Below are positions 9,852 to 21,064 of a stretch of DNA of 64,000 nt, in pieces. Position 1 is the stretch's first letter. Each line of letters begins with the position of its first letter. Location: NCBI GenBank assembly GCA_031472005.1, contig PZJY01000013.1, positions 1 through 64,000 of the forward strand, read 5' to 3'. The translations under genes were made by a program, and so were the position numbers. The notes beneath the pieces are model-generated. The model did no database searches and was not told the DNA's origin. It saw only the letters and a list, made by a program, of their open reading frames with translations. This DNA is from Tetracladium setigerum. Lineage: Eukaryota > Ascomycota > Leotiomycetes > Helotiales.

Positions 9852-12800
9852 CTACTTGTTGAGTTCCCAGTTCCGTAACCATTCGGGCAACAAACGGGGA
9901 GGTCCCGGTTTACGGGGATAAGCGAGGTGAAAACTCCGGATGTGATGAGGTGAGTGCTCGAAGTTCTCTTCCGGATACCAAGTTAGATCAGCATCATAAC
10001 CTACCCATTTGACTTGGTAGTGCAGCTTGCGACGTATTAGCTTGCTGGCCAACACTTCTTATACTTCCCATTCTTACTCTCCTTAGACGATGTCTGGAGG
10101 TGGCCGGGCCGGTTCCTGGCCAGGCAGGGGGTTATTCGGATGCTTCGCTAAGACGTCTGGTGCAAATACATCATGGATCGTTGAGTTAGCTGGCAATTCT
10201 AAGCGGTAGGAGTGGCCAACTTTCTCTAGTATCTTATACGGTCCGGTCCATAATGCGGCCAGCTTCCGACTCGGTCTATCTATCTTTAGGTTCTTGGTAG
10301 AGAGATAGACTTGATCACCGACTTCCCAGTCAACTAGCCTACGGTGTTAGTCCGTATTACGTTGCATTCTCTCTTAAGCTCTCTTTATATTGGCTTTGGC
10401 GAGGTCCCAAGCATTATATATGCGCGTAGCAAGTTGTATAGCATTATCGTAATTAAGCTTTTCTTTTGGATTAGACGGCTCTAGCGTGTTCCAATCCTAA
10501 GAGGTTCTCGGATCTAGGCCGTATTTAAGGCGGTAAGGAGTTATTCCAATCGAAGAATAAGGTAGAGTCATCTATACTCGGTCTATAAGTGGAAGCAACT
10601 CGCTCCAGTTATCCTGGTAGTGGTTGATGAAAGGTCTCATTCGCTGGTCGATGTACTTATTCATGATTTCGGTCTGACCATCTGTCTGCTTATAATAAGC
10701 CGTAAATAGTTTGAGTTGAACCCCAATGATCCTATAGAGTTCGGTCCAGAAACGGGAGACAAACTGGGGTCCTTTGTTAGAGATAATGGAGATGGGGGTA
10801 TGACTAAAACGGTAAATCCATTGAATGAATAGCTAAGCCATCGCTCTAGCATCCGTCGTCTAATGACACGGGATGGATACGCACTCCTTACTAAGTCTAT
10901 CCATGAACACTAGGATTACATCGAAGCCATGCTTATCCTTAGGGAATGATTTAAAGTCCATGGTTAAGTGTTGCATCGGATGATTAGGTATGGGTAAGGG
11001 ATATAAGAAGCCTTATTATTTAGTTTGTCTAGGATGAGCGAACCTATATTCCTAACAGTTGGCAACGTAGGTCTTACAGTCCTAGTTCATGTCGGGCCAG
11101 TAGTACTTTGCTAGCAATAACGAATACGTCTTGCGCGCACTAGGGTGAGCACTAGAGACTTGGGCATGAACCTCACGGATAAGTTTCGTGTATAGTTCGG
11201 TACTCTTGCGGACCATTAATCGTCTATGGTATAGCAATAAGTTATCTTCCATAGTATACCCTTTACGCATGGTGGCTCTTTCTTTAGTGAAGGAGATCCT
11301 ATTATCATCGCGAAGTGCTTGTAATAGGGCCGATTCGGAGTCTGGAAGGATTGACAATTCCATCGAATTGATCCGGAGTTCTTGTTAACGTTCCACGAAT
11401 AACTGGCCTAGTTCGGTGTTGATACGGGGGTTTAATCTGTCGGGTCTTAGGAACACTCTAGAGCGGCTGTCGATTTTAACTTGTTTATGGATTAAAAGAT
11501 CCTATTCGCGACGGCTTAGTATATCTGCTTTAGCGTTTAATTTACTAGTAATGTATATAATTTGGAAGTTAAAGTTAGATAAGAACTCCATCCATCTGAC
11601 TTGCTTAGTTGTTAGGATCTTGGTTATTATGAAATACTGGAGGGCTTGGTGGTCGGTGTACACCTGGATACGGTCTTGTACCGACATGAATTCGGGCCGG
11701 TATTTCTTAAAACTATACACGATGGCATACATCTCCTTATCATGAATCTCCTAATTAGCTTCGTTATTCACTAGCACGTAAGAGAAGAAGGCTATTAGGT
11801 ACTAGTTACCGTCCCGATATTGCTAGGAGAATACTCCGGCAATCACTCCATTAGATGAATCTGTTTCTAGCTTGGTAGGGTGTTCTAGCTAGAAGTGATG
11901 GAGAGTTTGTACAAGTAGTAGCTGTTACCGAAGAGCTTCGAAAGCCGTAGCGTAATGGTCGTCCCAAACGAACGGTACAATTGGTCGAGTGAGCTTAGTT
12001 AAAGGCAGTGAGATCCTACTAAAATCTTTGATGAATTGCCGGTAGAATCCGTAAAAGCCTAAGTAGGACTTGACTCCGGTCACGGTAATGGGCCGTTTCT
12101 AGTTCCTAAGAGCTTTTATATAATCTAGATCAGTCTCCAACCCTTTAATTGTGAGTATAAATCCAAGGTATTTAATCTTTATAACACTAAACTCGCTTTT
12201 AGCTATGTCCGCCTAAAGGTTGGCGTTTCGTAACCGTATTAGGACCTTCTTAACGTGCTCTTTATAGTCTTCGACGTTCTCAGAGTAGATAATAATATCA
12301 TTTAGATACGCTGAGCAAAAGTTATCCAAGTAGTCGATAAGGACATCATTCATGTAACGCTAATAAGTGGCAGGGCCGTTAATCAAGCTAAATGGTAGAA
12401 CTTTACATTTATAAGTACCGTACCTGGTCCGGAAGGTGGTCATCTCTTCTGACTCTAGATCCATTCGGATTCAATGAAAGGCTTATCTAATATCTAACTT
12501 AGTGAATATCCTGGCTTTACCCATTCTAGAGAGTAATTCATCGATCCTTAGTATCAGGTAGGGATCGGACTAAGTTAAAGCATTGAGCTTTCGGAAATTA
12601 ATATAGAAGCGGAGTTTATCACTATAAGGCTTCTTAACGAATAGCATTAGTGAGGCAAAGGGGCTATTCGAGTCCGTTATGAACCCTTTCGTTAGATTCT
12701 CTAAGAGGTAATCCTTAATGGCTTAGAGCTCTATAGTTAACTGTCGGTAGAGTGGAGAGAATGAAGAAGGTAATGGTTCCGTCAAAGTTATCTTATAGTC

Positions 12801-13849
12801 ATAGCGACGATAAGGTGGTAATATATCTAATACTGCCTTAAAGAATACGTCTTTATATAATTAGTATTCGCGAGGGAGACGCGCCCGTATCAGGGCCGTT
12901 ATCTCATCGTCGTCCAGCGGAGTGTTAAAGATTTCGTTAATGATCCTATCGATTTCGTAAATGCTGGAGATGAAGAACTTTATACTAGGCTTTTACATTT
13001 AGTAATGGAAGGAGTTCGCACTGACTTCACAAATGGAGAATGAATTAATATTAAGGTGGACTAAACCAGCAGTCCGGGTCGGTTTCGGGGGTGTAACGGT
13101 AGGCATTACGCTTATAAGTGCAGACGATGGGGTGATTAAGGAGTATGGAAGAATAGAAATTGTATTTATTTAAGCTGCCTTCCCCCGTCGTTTATCATCG
13201 TTTATTATAGCGATGTCCCTCCGTAACACGTCCTTCTAAATAGATTTGAATAAGAGTGGTGAAGTGGTAGAAGATAAGGAAATAATCATGTCCTTCCCAT
13301 AATATAAGGTAAGTGGTGTATCGGACGGCCAAAGGACTTAGTTCTTAACAGGATCGACTTTACATCGAAAGTGCTTGAGCCATTTGTTTCCAATAATTAC
13401 ATCTTGTTGCCCGAGGTCCAGGATAACGAAGGGGCAGTTCCGGATGCGACGACTATCTACGTGCAGATATAATCGCATGAATTGATTGACTTTACTCTAG
13501 ATAGTTAAATTATAACCCCGTACTTGTACGGAGTAGGGCAGTTTCTGAACCTTCAAGCCGAGAGCCTGAGCAAGGCTAAGGGCAAATGGCCGGTTCATGA
13601 AGAGGTAACCGTTCGCTCCTGTATCCACCAGAGCCTTGATTTAAACACCGCATCCATTCATAGTCAAAGTCGTACGAATTTGGAAGGGCTCACCTCCCAT
13701 AAGAGTGGAGAGGTCAAGGTCTGATAGATCACATTTGCGTAGGCCTAGGAAGGTGTCTTTACCTAGGCGTCCCCGTTTCCCTCCAGGAACGCATCAACTT
13801 CGGCTTCGTGGTCGAATTCTTCCTATGGTTCGTCGTCCCCAATATCCTC
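9852..13849 (-). pseudogene. pol: pol of the gypsy element (protease, RT, RNase H, integrase, chromodomain), decayed
   Basis: In a frame one step (-1) from gag, the minus strand reads: aspartic protease with LVDTGANGYL near 13600; reverse transcriptase whose YxDD box at about 12297-12308 reads YLND, the first Asp being AAT at 12300-12302; RNase H around 11500-11730 (DHQALQYF); the HHCC-type integrase N-terminus around 11082-11363; an integrase core around 10770 reading ISNKGPQF where SDxGPQF is usual (Asn at 10776-10778); and a chromodomain (YQVKWVGYDADLTWYPEENF) ending at TAG 9852-9854. Many in-frame TAA/TAG break the polyprotein. Both lost Asp codons are G-to-A changes on the coding strand, the RIP direction. 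Confidence 0.9.
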
Positions 13850-15178
13850 TTAGATCTCTTTAATTAAGGGCTTGGATAGACAGTTGGCGGCCCAATGGCC
13901 GACTTTACCGCAGTGGAAGCACGGGGAGGAATCAGCTGGAGCCTTGGTTTCGGGCTTATTCCGGTCTGTGCTCGGACCTGTTCGTTGGAAAGCTTGGTTG
14001 GGAAGAGGCACGGTAGTGTTCGGTCTTAATGACAAAATTGGGTTGTATTTGCGAACCGGTGGATTAGAGACGGGCCTGTTACTGGCCGGAAACTTGAGGA
14101 GTCCGCGGGGAGCAGTTAGTATACTGGATTTAGCAACTAAATTAGAGAGTTCAAAATTGTGCCGGCGCTCCTTATCAATGCTCATGAGATCAGCTATCAT
14201 AAGAGTCAAGCTACCGTTCCATGCCAGTTTGTTCACCGTAGCTTGGCTTCTCAAGGATGGAGTGATTTTCTTCCACATATAGTAAAAGAGTTCTGAATTC
14301 GGCACTTGGCCGCGCAGCGCCATGCTAATGAATCTGGCTCTAAACTCACCGAATGTCTCTTAAGCATGCCCCTTGTCTGCCATGTGCATAGCATCAAAAG
14401 CGTTACGGGCATCTTCGGTCTCATAGCCAGTGAGGAAGAATGATCTAAGGTCATTCATCATTTCGACCTCGTTCTTGTAGTCTTGACTGGGAGTATCGGA
14501 CTGGTAACGGGGCTCCAGGTACGTACGTGCTAGTCCTTTGGTACATCCCCAGATGAGGGCTTTGCGAGTAGCAGTCGAATCGTAGTGGTCAGCGTTGATG
14601 TCCAATCGGTCCTTGATGGATATCTGCCACTGTCTATACGTGGGGTCGTGACCATCGTCTAGTGGTTCGAATTTCTCAGTAAGCTTAGTTTTGTGGGAGG
14701 CCCTGTTTCGGTCGCCTTCCGGGGTAGCTCCTGGGGTTCTTGAAACAGCAGGTCGTTCGACAGTGACCTCCTCGTTGATGCTTTCCTCTCGAATCCTGGC
14801 AGCGAAGCGCGATTCTGCTTCCGGAGTCTCGATAGACGTCCGTAAGGGGCCAGCACCAGGAGCTCCAGAAGGGCCAGTGTACCCCGGAGGATGGTTGGTT
14901 ACAGATTCAGTTCGAGAATCCTGTCGAAGTTCATTATTTATAGTCTTCTTTAGCTCGGCTAATTGGCGCTGAGTATCAGCGCGAAGCTCCCGATTCTGAG
15001 CTTCCATCTGCCGCATAAAGCTCTGGATTTGACCACTCATTTGCTGAAAGAAGGCTTCTTGATTGGTGAGTTTCTTCTTCCCTTTTCCTTTGGCTCGCCT
15101 TTCGTTACCGGAACCGGCGCTCTCCTGGCCCGAAGATTCCTCTGGTCGTTCTTCGTCACTTGGCTGGTTGGTCGACAT
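13850..15178 (-). pseudogene. gag: gag of the gypsy element, one internal stop
   Basis: From ATG at 15178 the minus strand encodes an acidic, Ser/Glu-rich N-terminus, a coiled-coil-like stretch (QMEAQNRELRADTQRQLAEL), a capsid-like retrotransposon gag region (PTYRQWQISIKDRL onward) and a C-terminal CCHC zinc knuckle, CFHCGKVGHWAANC (CX2CX4HX4C). A single TAA at 14357-14359 splits the frame between GHA and ETFGEF; a Gln codon there would restore it. The frame could start further upstream at a non-ATG position, up to 15220. Pol lies in the -1 frame relative to gag, consistent with programmed -1 frameshifting in this group. Confidence 0.88.
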
Positions 15179-15656
15179 CTCGGTAGCCTTGGTGTCGGTA
15201 GTATTGGTGTCGGTGGCCACCGGCCGCGGTGCTCAGTTGAAGCTGGAGGGGAGTGATAGTTGGTGGTGGTCGTTGGGAAGTGGTGGGAGGTTGGTATTTA
15301 TACCGGGTGGGATACTAGTGTCTTCCGGATGACTTTTAGATTAGTCAACACTTAGTACTGTTACAGTTTCCTCTGCACAGGGGTTGTTGGAGTCTCTCGG
15401 AGCGCAGTCGATACGTTCCTACTCCCTTGACGCAGCGAGTTCTCGGAAGTCGCTCGCTCGATTTTACCAGCTGCCGGTGCTGATATCAAACCCTGATATC
15501 ACTGGTTGTCCAGGTGGTCTCTGATTACCTGGCTCTTCGCAACTTCACCGGAAGGGGTCCGTTACCTGGGTGAAAGGTATTATTGGATATTCCGATGAAG
15601 TCGCTGGTTGAGATATATGAAAGCCGTCACCGGCGGAGTCGAGTTTTCTTCTTTTA

Positions 15657-15955
15657 TGTAACGGCACTGTTCACCGGTACGATCACGTAATCAAAGCAGG
15701 GATGTATAGTGATATATGCTAGTGAATGATGATCGGTCGTAACAATAGGCTCTAATACTAAGAAAAGAAGAAAACTACCGATCAATAAGTGGCTAGAGGC
15801 CGGGCTATATACATGTCCGTAACAAGGCCGTAAGGCATCCGTAACTTCCAGGCCATCAAGTGCTCCTGCTTGTGCATCGGGACTAGTCCGCAACTGGCCC
15901 GGTACTGGTGCGATCCTGGTGGTCACGTGTGGGTCATGTGTTGATGGTCATCACA
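15657..15955 (-). repeat. 5' LTR of the gypsy element
   Basis: 299 bp, 99 percent identical to 7791-8089. In element orientation it begins TGTGATGACC and ends CCGTTACA; the promoter should lie here. The next 440 bases inward, to the gag start, are untranslated leader. Confidence 0.96.
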
Positions 15956-15960
15956 CTTAA
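15956..15960. repeat. Target-site duplication, right copy (CTTAA)
   Basis: Exact repeat of 7786-7790, immediately outside the right LTR. Confidence 0.93.
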
Positions 15961-17074
15961 CTTTAAAAGTAGAGCTCTCTATCTAGAGCTTAAGGTTAGA
16001 TCTCCACTTCTAAGCTACCTTAGATATCTGACCGGAGGGTTATTAAACACTTATTTAACCGGAGGGTCATTAAACACTCGGTTGACCGGAGGGTCGTTAA
16101 ACACTCGGTTGACCGGAGGGTCGTTAAACACTCGTTCGACCGGAGGGTCATTAAACACTCACCTAATCTAAGTCGTCGTTAAAGGACTTAGTAAGTCTTT
16201 AGACTTATTAATTAGAGGGTCGTTAAGCACTCACTTGACCGGGTAGTTATTAATACTCGCCGCGGGTAGGCTTATACCCGACACTTAAACGGAGGTGGAT
16301 AAACCGGCCTAAGTAGAGAAGTATTCTCTTTATTGCGACTACCTTAAGGTGGCCGTCGATAATAACTTAAGTAGTGGTGGTTAGTCTAGGAAACCTTTAA
16401 GCTATAAGGTATATAATAGTCCTGACTAGATTGGTAGGGACGGAGGAAGTGCGCTAATTAGGGGGAGGTCTATTAGTTTATATTATTAACGTACGGGGGG
16501 ATGGACCTTTCTTCGAATCGCATGGGGCAAGTAAGACCAGAAGGGATACGTCCCACTACGAACCTTATATAGATATACGGGCTAGTGCCGTGGCAAAGCG
16601 GTATAAATATCTTATAGTTCGAAGGCCGGTCGATATTCTAATATAAAATATTAGGTTGCTCGTCGGGGAATACGGGGGAGGGCAAGGGGAGGATAGGACT
16701 AGTGGGGGAATCGGGCGCTAAAAAGTGTCAGGACTTAGGAGCCTCGCTCTAAAATACCGCGGGACGTATAGTTTCTTTAATAGGTTCCCTTAATAGTGTT
16801 ATCCAAAGGTTGCTTTTAACCTTAAGACTCTTAGTTCGGAGGATTTAGCTAGTTATTAGCTAGGCATTTACTTATTTGTTATTAAGGCGTGGGCTAGGAT
16901 AAAGAATCCCAAAAGCTTCAATGCGAGGCCGGTGTCTTCTAAGGAAGGGTGTGTGCTCTTACGGTGGGCTAAAAGTGCTCTCTCGACTAGTACGTAGTTC
17001 GCTAACAACGACACATGGATAGCGCTTCAAGTAGTAGTCTTTAGCTTTCAGACTGTTAAAATATAAGACTTGAA
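15961..17074. other. RIP-decayed flank right of the retrotransposon
   Basis: Continuation of the sequence interrupted by the element. It is TA-rich and poor in CA/TG and contains a 27-bp minisatellite (16031-16165, with diverged units to 16264). No gene could be supported on either strand. It ends at an interstitial telomere motif at 17075. Confidence 0.65.
16031..16165 (+). repeat. 27-bp minisatellite, five units
   Basis: Five tandem units start at 16031, 16058, 16085, 16112 and 16139, each ACCGGAGGGTCxTTAAACAC plus seven variable bases. Two more diverged units follow a gap at 16211 and 16238. The 27-bp period keeps an open plus-strand frame repeating LTGGSLNTR, so it may descend from a protein repeat; variation among units is mainly transitions. 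Confidence 0.85.
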
Positions 17075-17208
17075 CCCCTAACCCTAACCCGCAAGGAGAG
17101 GGCGTATAAGCCGGGATGAGCGCGGCCGGGGCCAGAGCGCAGCGACCCGGCCAGCACCGGCTGCGCAACCTCGACGACTCCCGCCACCCGTTCCCGGACC
17201 CTAACCCT
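17075..17208. repeat. GC-rich block bracketed by interstitial telomere motifs
   Basis: CCCCTAACCCTAACCC at 17075-17090 and ACCCTAACCCT at 17198-17208 are in the same orientation as the chromosome-end repeat. Between them lie about 107 bp of strikingly GC-rich sequence (GCGCGGCCGGGGCC and similar) unlike both neighbours. Left of it all sequence is RIP-decayed; right of it, genes with normal composition begin. Confidence 0.75.
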
Positions 17209-17218
17209 CTGATACTTC

Positions 17219-18198
17219 CTACAATGCTCCAAGCTGGCGAAGGTAATCTTCTTGCAGGGCCCTGCGAGCCTTAGCCTGTTCCCATTCAAGTTTTGCCTCC
17301 TCCCTTTCACGCCTCTTATCTTCGATGGTCCGTTTATCGACCTCGCCAGGTACTCTCCAGCTAACTGGAGGGAGTTGTAACGTGTCATAGAGTGGCTTAT
17401 ATGCCATGCCCACAGCCAGTTTCATCGTCGTAGATTGTTGCACCGCGCCATCGTGAAGGATAGTGGCCCATCCATTTCGGATTGACAATTCTGACTTAGG
17501 AACTGCAACCCAGCCTATAGGCTTAGGGGGGTGGTCTTTAAAGTAAGATGCTTCTCTCTTATAGGTCTTCAGCCATTTCTGGTAGATCTTGTCTGCCTCC
17601 GCGGATTGCTCAGGCGTCAGAGAAAGGTTGTAAGTACTATCCCCACCACTAGCCTCTTCGTGATCTCTAAATAAAAGACCGTTAATTAGAGGTGGGATGA
17701 AGGTGGAGTCACTCTCTTTGTCCCAGCGTTCAGGTTTTGTTGGCAATACTGCAAGAGCATGCCAGTGATCCGACAGGGCCGTGAGCCTCTGATGGATAGA
17801 GAATGGCTCCTCAGTAATCTCTTGGTCACGGTACCCTCTCCGACGAGAAGCTACTGACGAAGCCATCCGAAGATCGGTTTCATCAAAGATCCTCCACGAG
17901 AGATCGGTCCGCGTTTCTAAACTCTTCAGGCAGTGTGAAATTAATTCAAAATCATCCCCGGGCAATGAAGTTGGACTCAGGTTTCTGATAATCTTCTGAA
18001 TGTAGAGAACTAGCGCTGCATCAGAAAAAGCGGTTGATAACTTGGAGATGGGTGCTTACTCTCACGAAGCACGTCTTCTTGTCCAGGTGGGAGAGGACGA
18101 TTGTAAGGATTCACACGCGACAGATCCACCTGGCTTGCATCGACGCTCACTGGCGGTGTGAACTCCGCGAGTGGTAATGCAGCTTCGTATATATTCAT
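17219..18198 (-). CDS. Hypothetical protein, first gene inside the subtelomere
   Basis: Two exons, complement(17219..18015, 18060..18198), joined over a 44-bp GTAAGC...CAG intron in phase 1, give 311 residues from MNIYEAALPLAEF to RQLGAL. The start is the first ATG in frame after a purine-rich leader; a longer upstream frame to 18354 exists but overlaps the end of the next gene. The middle has conserved-looking Trp/Pro motifs (WHALAVLP, PIGWVAVPKSEL) and the last 45 residues form a charged helix (KRREREEAKLEWEQAKARR). I do not recognise a family. It lies only 10 bp from the interstitial telomere motif and has no RIP-like stops, so it appears intact. Confidence 0.65.
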
Positions 18199-18350
18199 GG
18201 TGGAGTGTTGGTTAAAAGAAAATGAAGAATGATGGTGAAATTGGATCCAGATGCCTGAAAATAGGGCGTCAAGACACGTTTTACGTTTTGGTTTTCGACG
18301 AAACATGAATGCCAAACGTGGCGCGCGGGCCCATTCCCGGTCCGTGCCCC

Positions 18351-20075
18351 TCATGTTTCGCCGAAAAGTGCGGCTGGCATAAGGGGTAAGACTGACGCCC
18401 GTTTAAACGAAGACGAAGACCTTCGATTTCTCCGTTTTTCTGCTCGTTGCTTCTCTACCCATTCCATGTGTGCCTTATATTCCTCAACCTCTTCATCTTC
18501 GGAGAAGCGATGTATTTCATCTACAGCATCCCGAGAATCGTTTCCGATATGGTTTATAAGCGGTGGATATCTGGACTTAAATGTATATTTGGGCGTATAC
18601 AGAGTGTGAAGCAAGCGCACCCTCTTGAACATTCTCATGTTTTCATCGGCATCTGCTTCGGACTTTCTTTCTTTTGACGAATCATCTTCTCTAGGTTCCA
18701 TTGGGTCGTTGTCTTTTCCGGAGAGGTTGCTAGGGCTATGGGTAGCTCCAGAATGCAGTATGTCTCCAAATGGATTGTGTTGTTCAACAATTTCGTCGAT
18801 TCTTTGAAAGCTTTACAGTTAGGGAAACAACATGGAGCACAGATAATAGAAGGATATATACCAAATGATAGCAGCTGAATGATCATGTTCCGTCCTCAAA
18901 CCGCACCCCGGGCAAGATTGTCTTAGTGGTGGAGGTGGCTGCTTGAAAACCATGCTCATATCAACTTTTCTCCCAGGGAAAAAGCTAGCCCTAAATGCGA
19001 CTTTCCTGTCAATATCCATCATGGTTCCACGATCCTGCAAGGCGTATTCCTTCTGCTTAATCTTCCTTTCACCAGGTACATCCAGGAAGCGTGCTTCCAG
19101 CACCGAATCCAGCACTCCCCAATCGTTGATCATTTCCAAGTGCATTGGTGCAACCCTTCCAAGCGCATCTGTCAATATCACAGGTTCTTGTATCCAACAT
19201 GGTTCGAATTCGCGAGGCACTCGTGTTTGAAGCTCGACAAGTATATTGTAACTTCGGAAATTGAGACCCCATATTCTCGTCATGAAGGTCTTCAATTCAG
19301 TGCCTAGCGCGAAGAAGTATTTCCTGACTCTCAATTAGTATTGTCATCCCATGCTGATGACTAGCTAGGAACACTTACATTCCATCTGCCAGTTGCGTAA
19401 GAGTATCTCCATGTGCGCGCAAGGAAACTGTATGCCGTCCAATTGTATCTTTGACCTGATTCAGTACAGCCAACTGATCGTCAGCCTTTTCTTCGTGCGA
19501 AACTCTCGCATCTTCCAGCCGTTCCCTCAAACTCGTATGGTTCAGCTTCGCCTGCGACCTACGTCCACATTAGCACGCCTCCATTTTAAGTCCACACTCG
19601 AGAGCTAGCAAGTCCAGTAAATCTCAACAACTTACACACTAGCAGTAATCAACAACATATTAATAGCTGCACAATGCGCAACCACCTCCGTCCTAAATAT
19701 CTTCAAATCATCACCCCTCAAAATCGCCCATCCCACCTTCCCCTTTATATCTCTCCATTTGCTCCCACTCCCTTCACTCCCCAACGTCCTACTATACCCT
19801 TTCACCTTATCCAAGAAGCCCAACATACAAGTCCGACATTGGTCTGCTGTTCTCCGCGCAGCATGACCAAGCGCGTTCAATTCAACCGTGGTTTCGAATC
19901 CCTCAGACAGGTTCGTGACTTCTAGTAAAGCACGATCGAGAGCCCACAGTTCACGAATTATTTCTTGGTATTCGGAGGAGGCGCCGTGGGCGGAATCGAG
20001 TGCTTTGACGGCGTCTTTGATGAGGAGAGAGACGGCAGTGATGTCGCCTACTGAGAAGCCGAAGGGGACGACCAT
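18351..20075 (-). CDS. Fungal STAND-N-like / ubiquitin-like (ULD) domain protein
   Basis: Four exons, complement(18351..18810, 18862..19323, 19379..19558, 19636..20075), all with GT-AG borders and matching phases, encode 513 residues. The N-terminus (MVVPFGFSVGDITAVSLLIK, then ASSEYQEIIRELWALDRALLEV) is the helical N-terminal domain common to fungal STAND-type and orphan proteins. A helical linker follows, then a ubiquitin-like ULD-type segment (EPVILTDALGRVAPMHLEMI) and a zinc-binding-like CPGC. The C-terminal 150 residues are charged and low-complexity, with an Arg/Lys/Ser-rich end. Such proteins are frequent in expanded fungal repertoires and are suspected in signalling or heterokaryon recognition; no biochemical role can be read here. 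It ends 152 bp before the next start on the same strand. Confidence 0.75.
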
Positions 20076-21064
20076 TATCACCAGGTCAGACAGCAATGAC
20101 TACGAGTATGAACTCGTGGGTGCTCCTGATGGGGAATAAGAGAATTAATTTGAGAGAGGGAGGTGAGAACGATGTGATGGGGCTCTCTTCAAAGTCAGCC
20201 TGATGGGCTGTGTTCAAACGCAGATGCAGCCTCATTTGTGGCTGCTTTGGAGTTTTGTTGCATACGCTTAGCTTGCTCTCTATTGGCTTGCAAAATAGAC
20301 AGCACATAGAGGGCTTTATATCAAGAATTCACTTCTGCTCCCCATCTTTACTTCAATTGCATGCAAGAGCTAGCTTCGTGATAAATCACTTCACCTCCTC
20401 CGAGGTAAGTACAGGCGACGTGGAAAGTGAGGGCAAGGAAGAGACATTCTAAAGCATTTTAGAAATAAGAAAGAGCCTGGTTGAGTCTAAGACAGCACAA
20501 AAACGACATACAAAAATGAATATTATTTGCAGAGGAACATGCACAAGAAGCAATGAACCATGCAGCAGAAGCCCATTAGAACACCGGGGAACAAAGTATT
20601 AAATTAAGTAAGTAGGGATATCGAGATAAGGAGTAGTAATAAGCTTAGTGGGAATAAGTTATTATAAAGGGTAATAATATAAGGGGTTTTAAATACTTCT
20701 TAGCTATAATATTTAATATGATAGCGGGGGGATTCGGCGGGATATAATAGCAGACATTGGATTCCTCCCTGTCCCGGATGCACGTGCGGGAGAAGGAAGA
20801 CCTTTTAGCGCTGGCGGCCTCGAGGTTAACTGATGCGCTGGCATTATCCGGATTCTACAGGACCACCAACCACCAATTGCAGAAGGTACCAACAATTCTT
20901 TAGCGGGACGCCCGACCTCAAATGCAAAAGGCTAGCGGATACACCCCACTAATGGCCGTGATGTACGCGTTGTTGTTCATGGACCTACAGGAATAAAGAC
21001 ATGTCGCACCCCGTCCCTATGGATTGGGTTGCGTTATCAAACTGTTTCGGACTCTGTTGGTAGG
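20076..21064. other. Intergenic, with an AT-rich RIP-like patch
   Basis: Shared upstream region of two divergently transcribed genes. About 20580-20760 is TA-rich and CA/TG-poor (runs such as GTAATAATATAAGGGG), resembling a small RIP relic, between normal sequence. No gene supported. Confidence 0.5.

Larger units (their letters stand above)
7791..15955 (-). mobile_element. Full-length Ty3/gypsy chromodomain LTR retrotransposon (8,165 bp)
   Basis: Two 299-bp LTRs (7791-8089 and 15657-15955) beginning TGTAACGG and ending CATCACA enclose gag and pol on the minus strand, so the 5' LTR is the right-hand one. Protein order from the 5' end is gag with a CCHC knuckle, aspartic protease, reverse transcriptase, RNase H, integrase and C-terminal chromodomain: the chromovirus branch of Ty3/gypsy. 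A purine tract abuts the 3' LTR. A spliced gene on the opposite strand lies between pol and the 3' LTR. The LTRs differ at only two of 299 positions, both transitions, yet the interior has many TAA/TAG breaks and altered catalytic residues, so the copy is dead. The flanks are far more depleted in CA/TG than the element: it entered already-decayed DNA. Confidence 0.95.
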
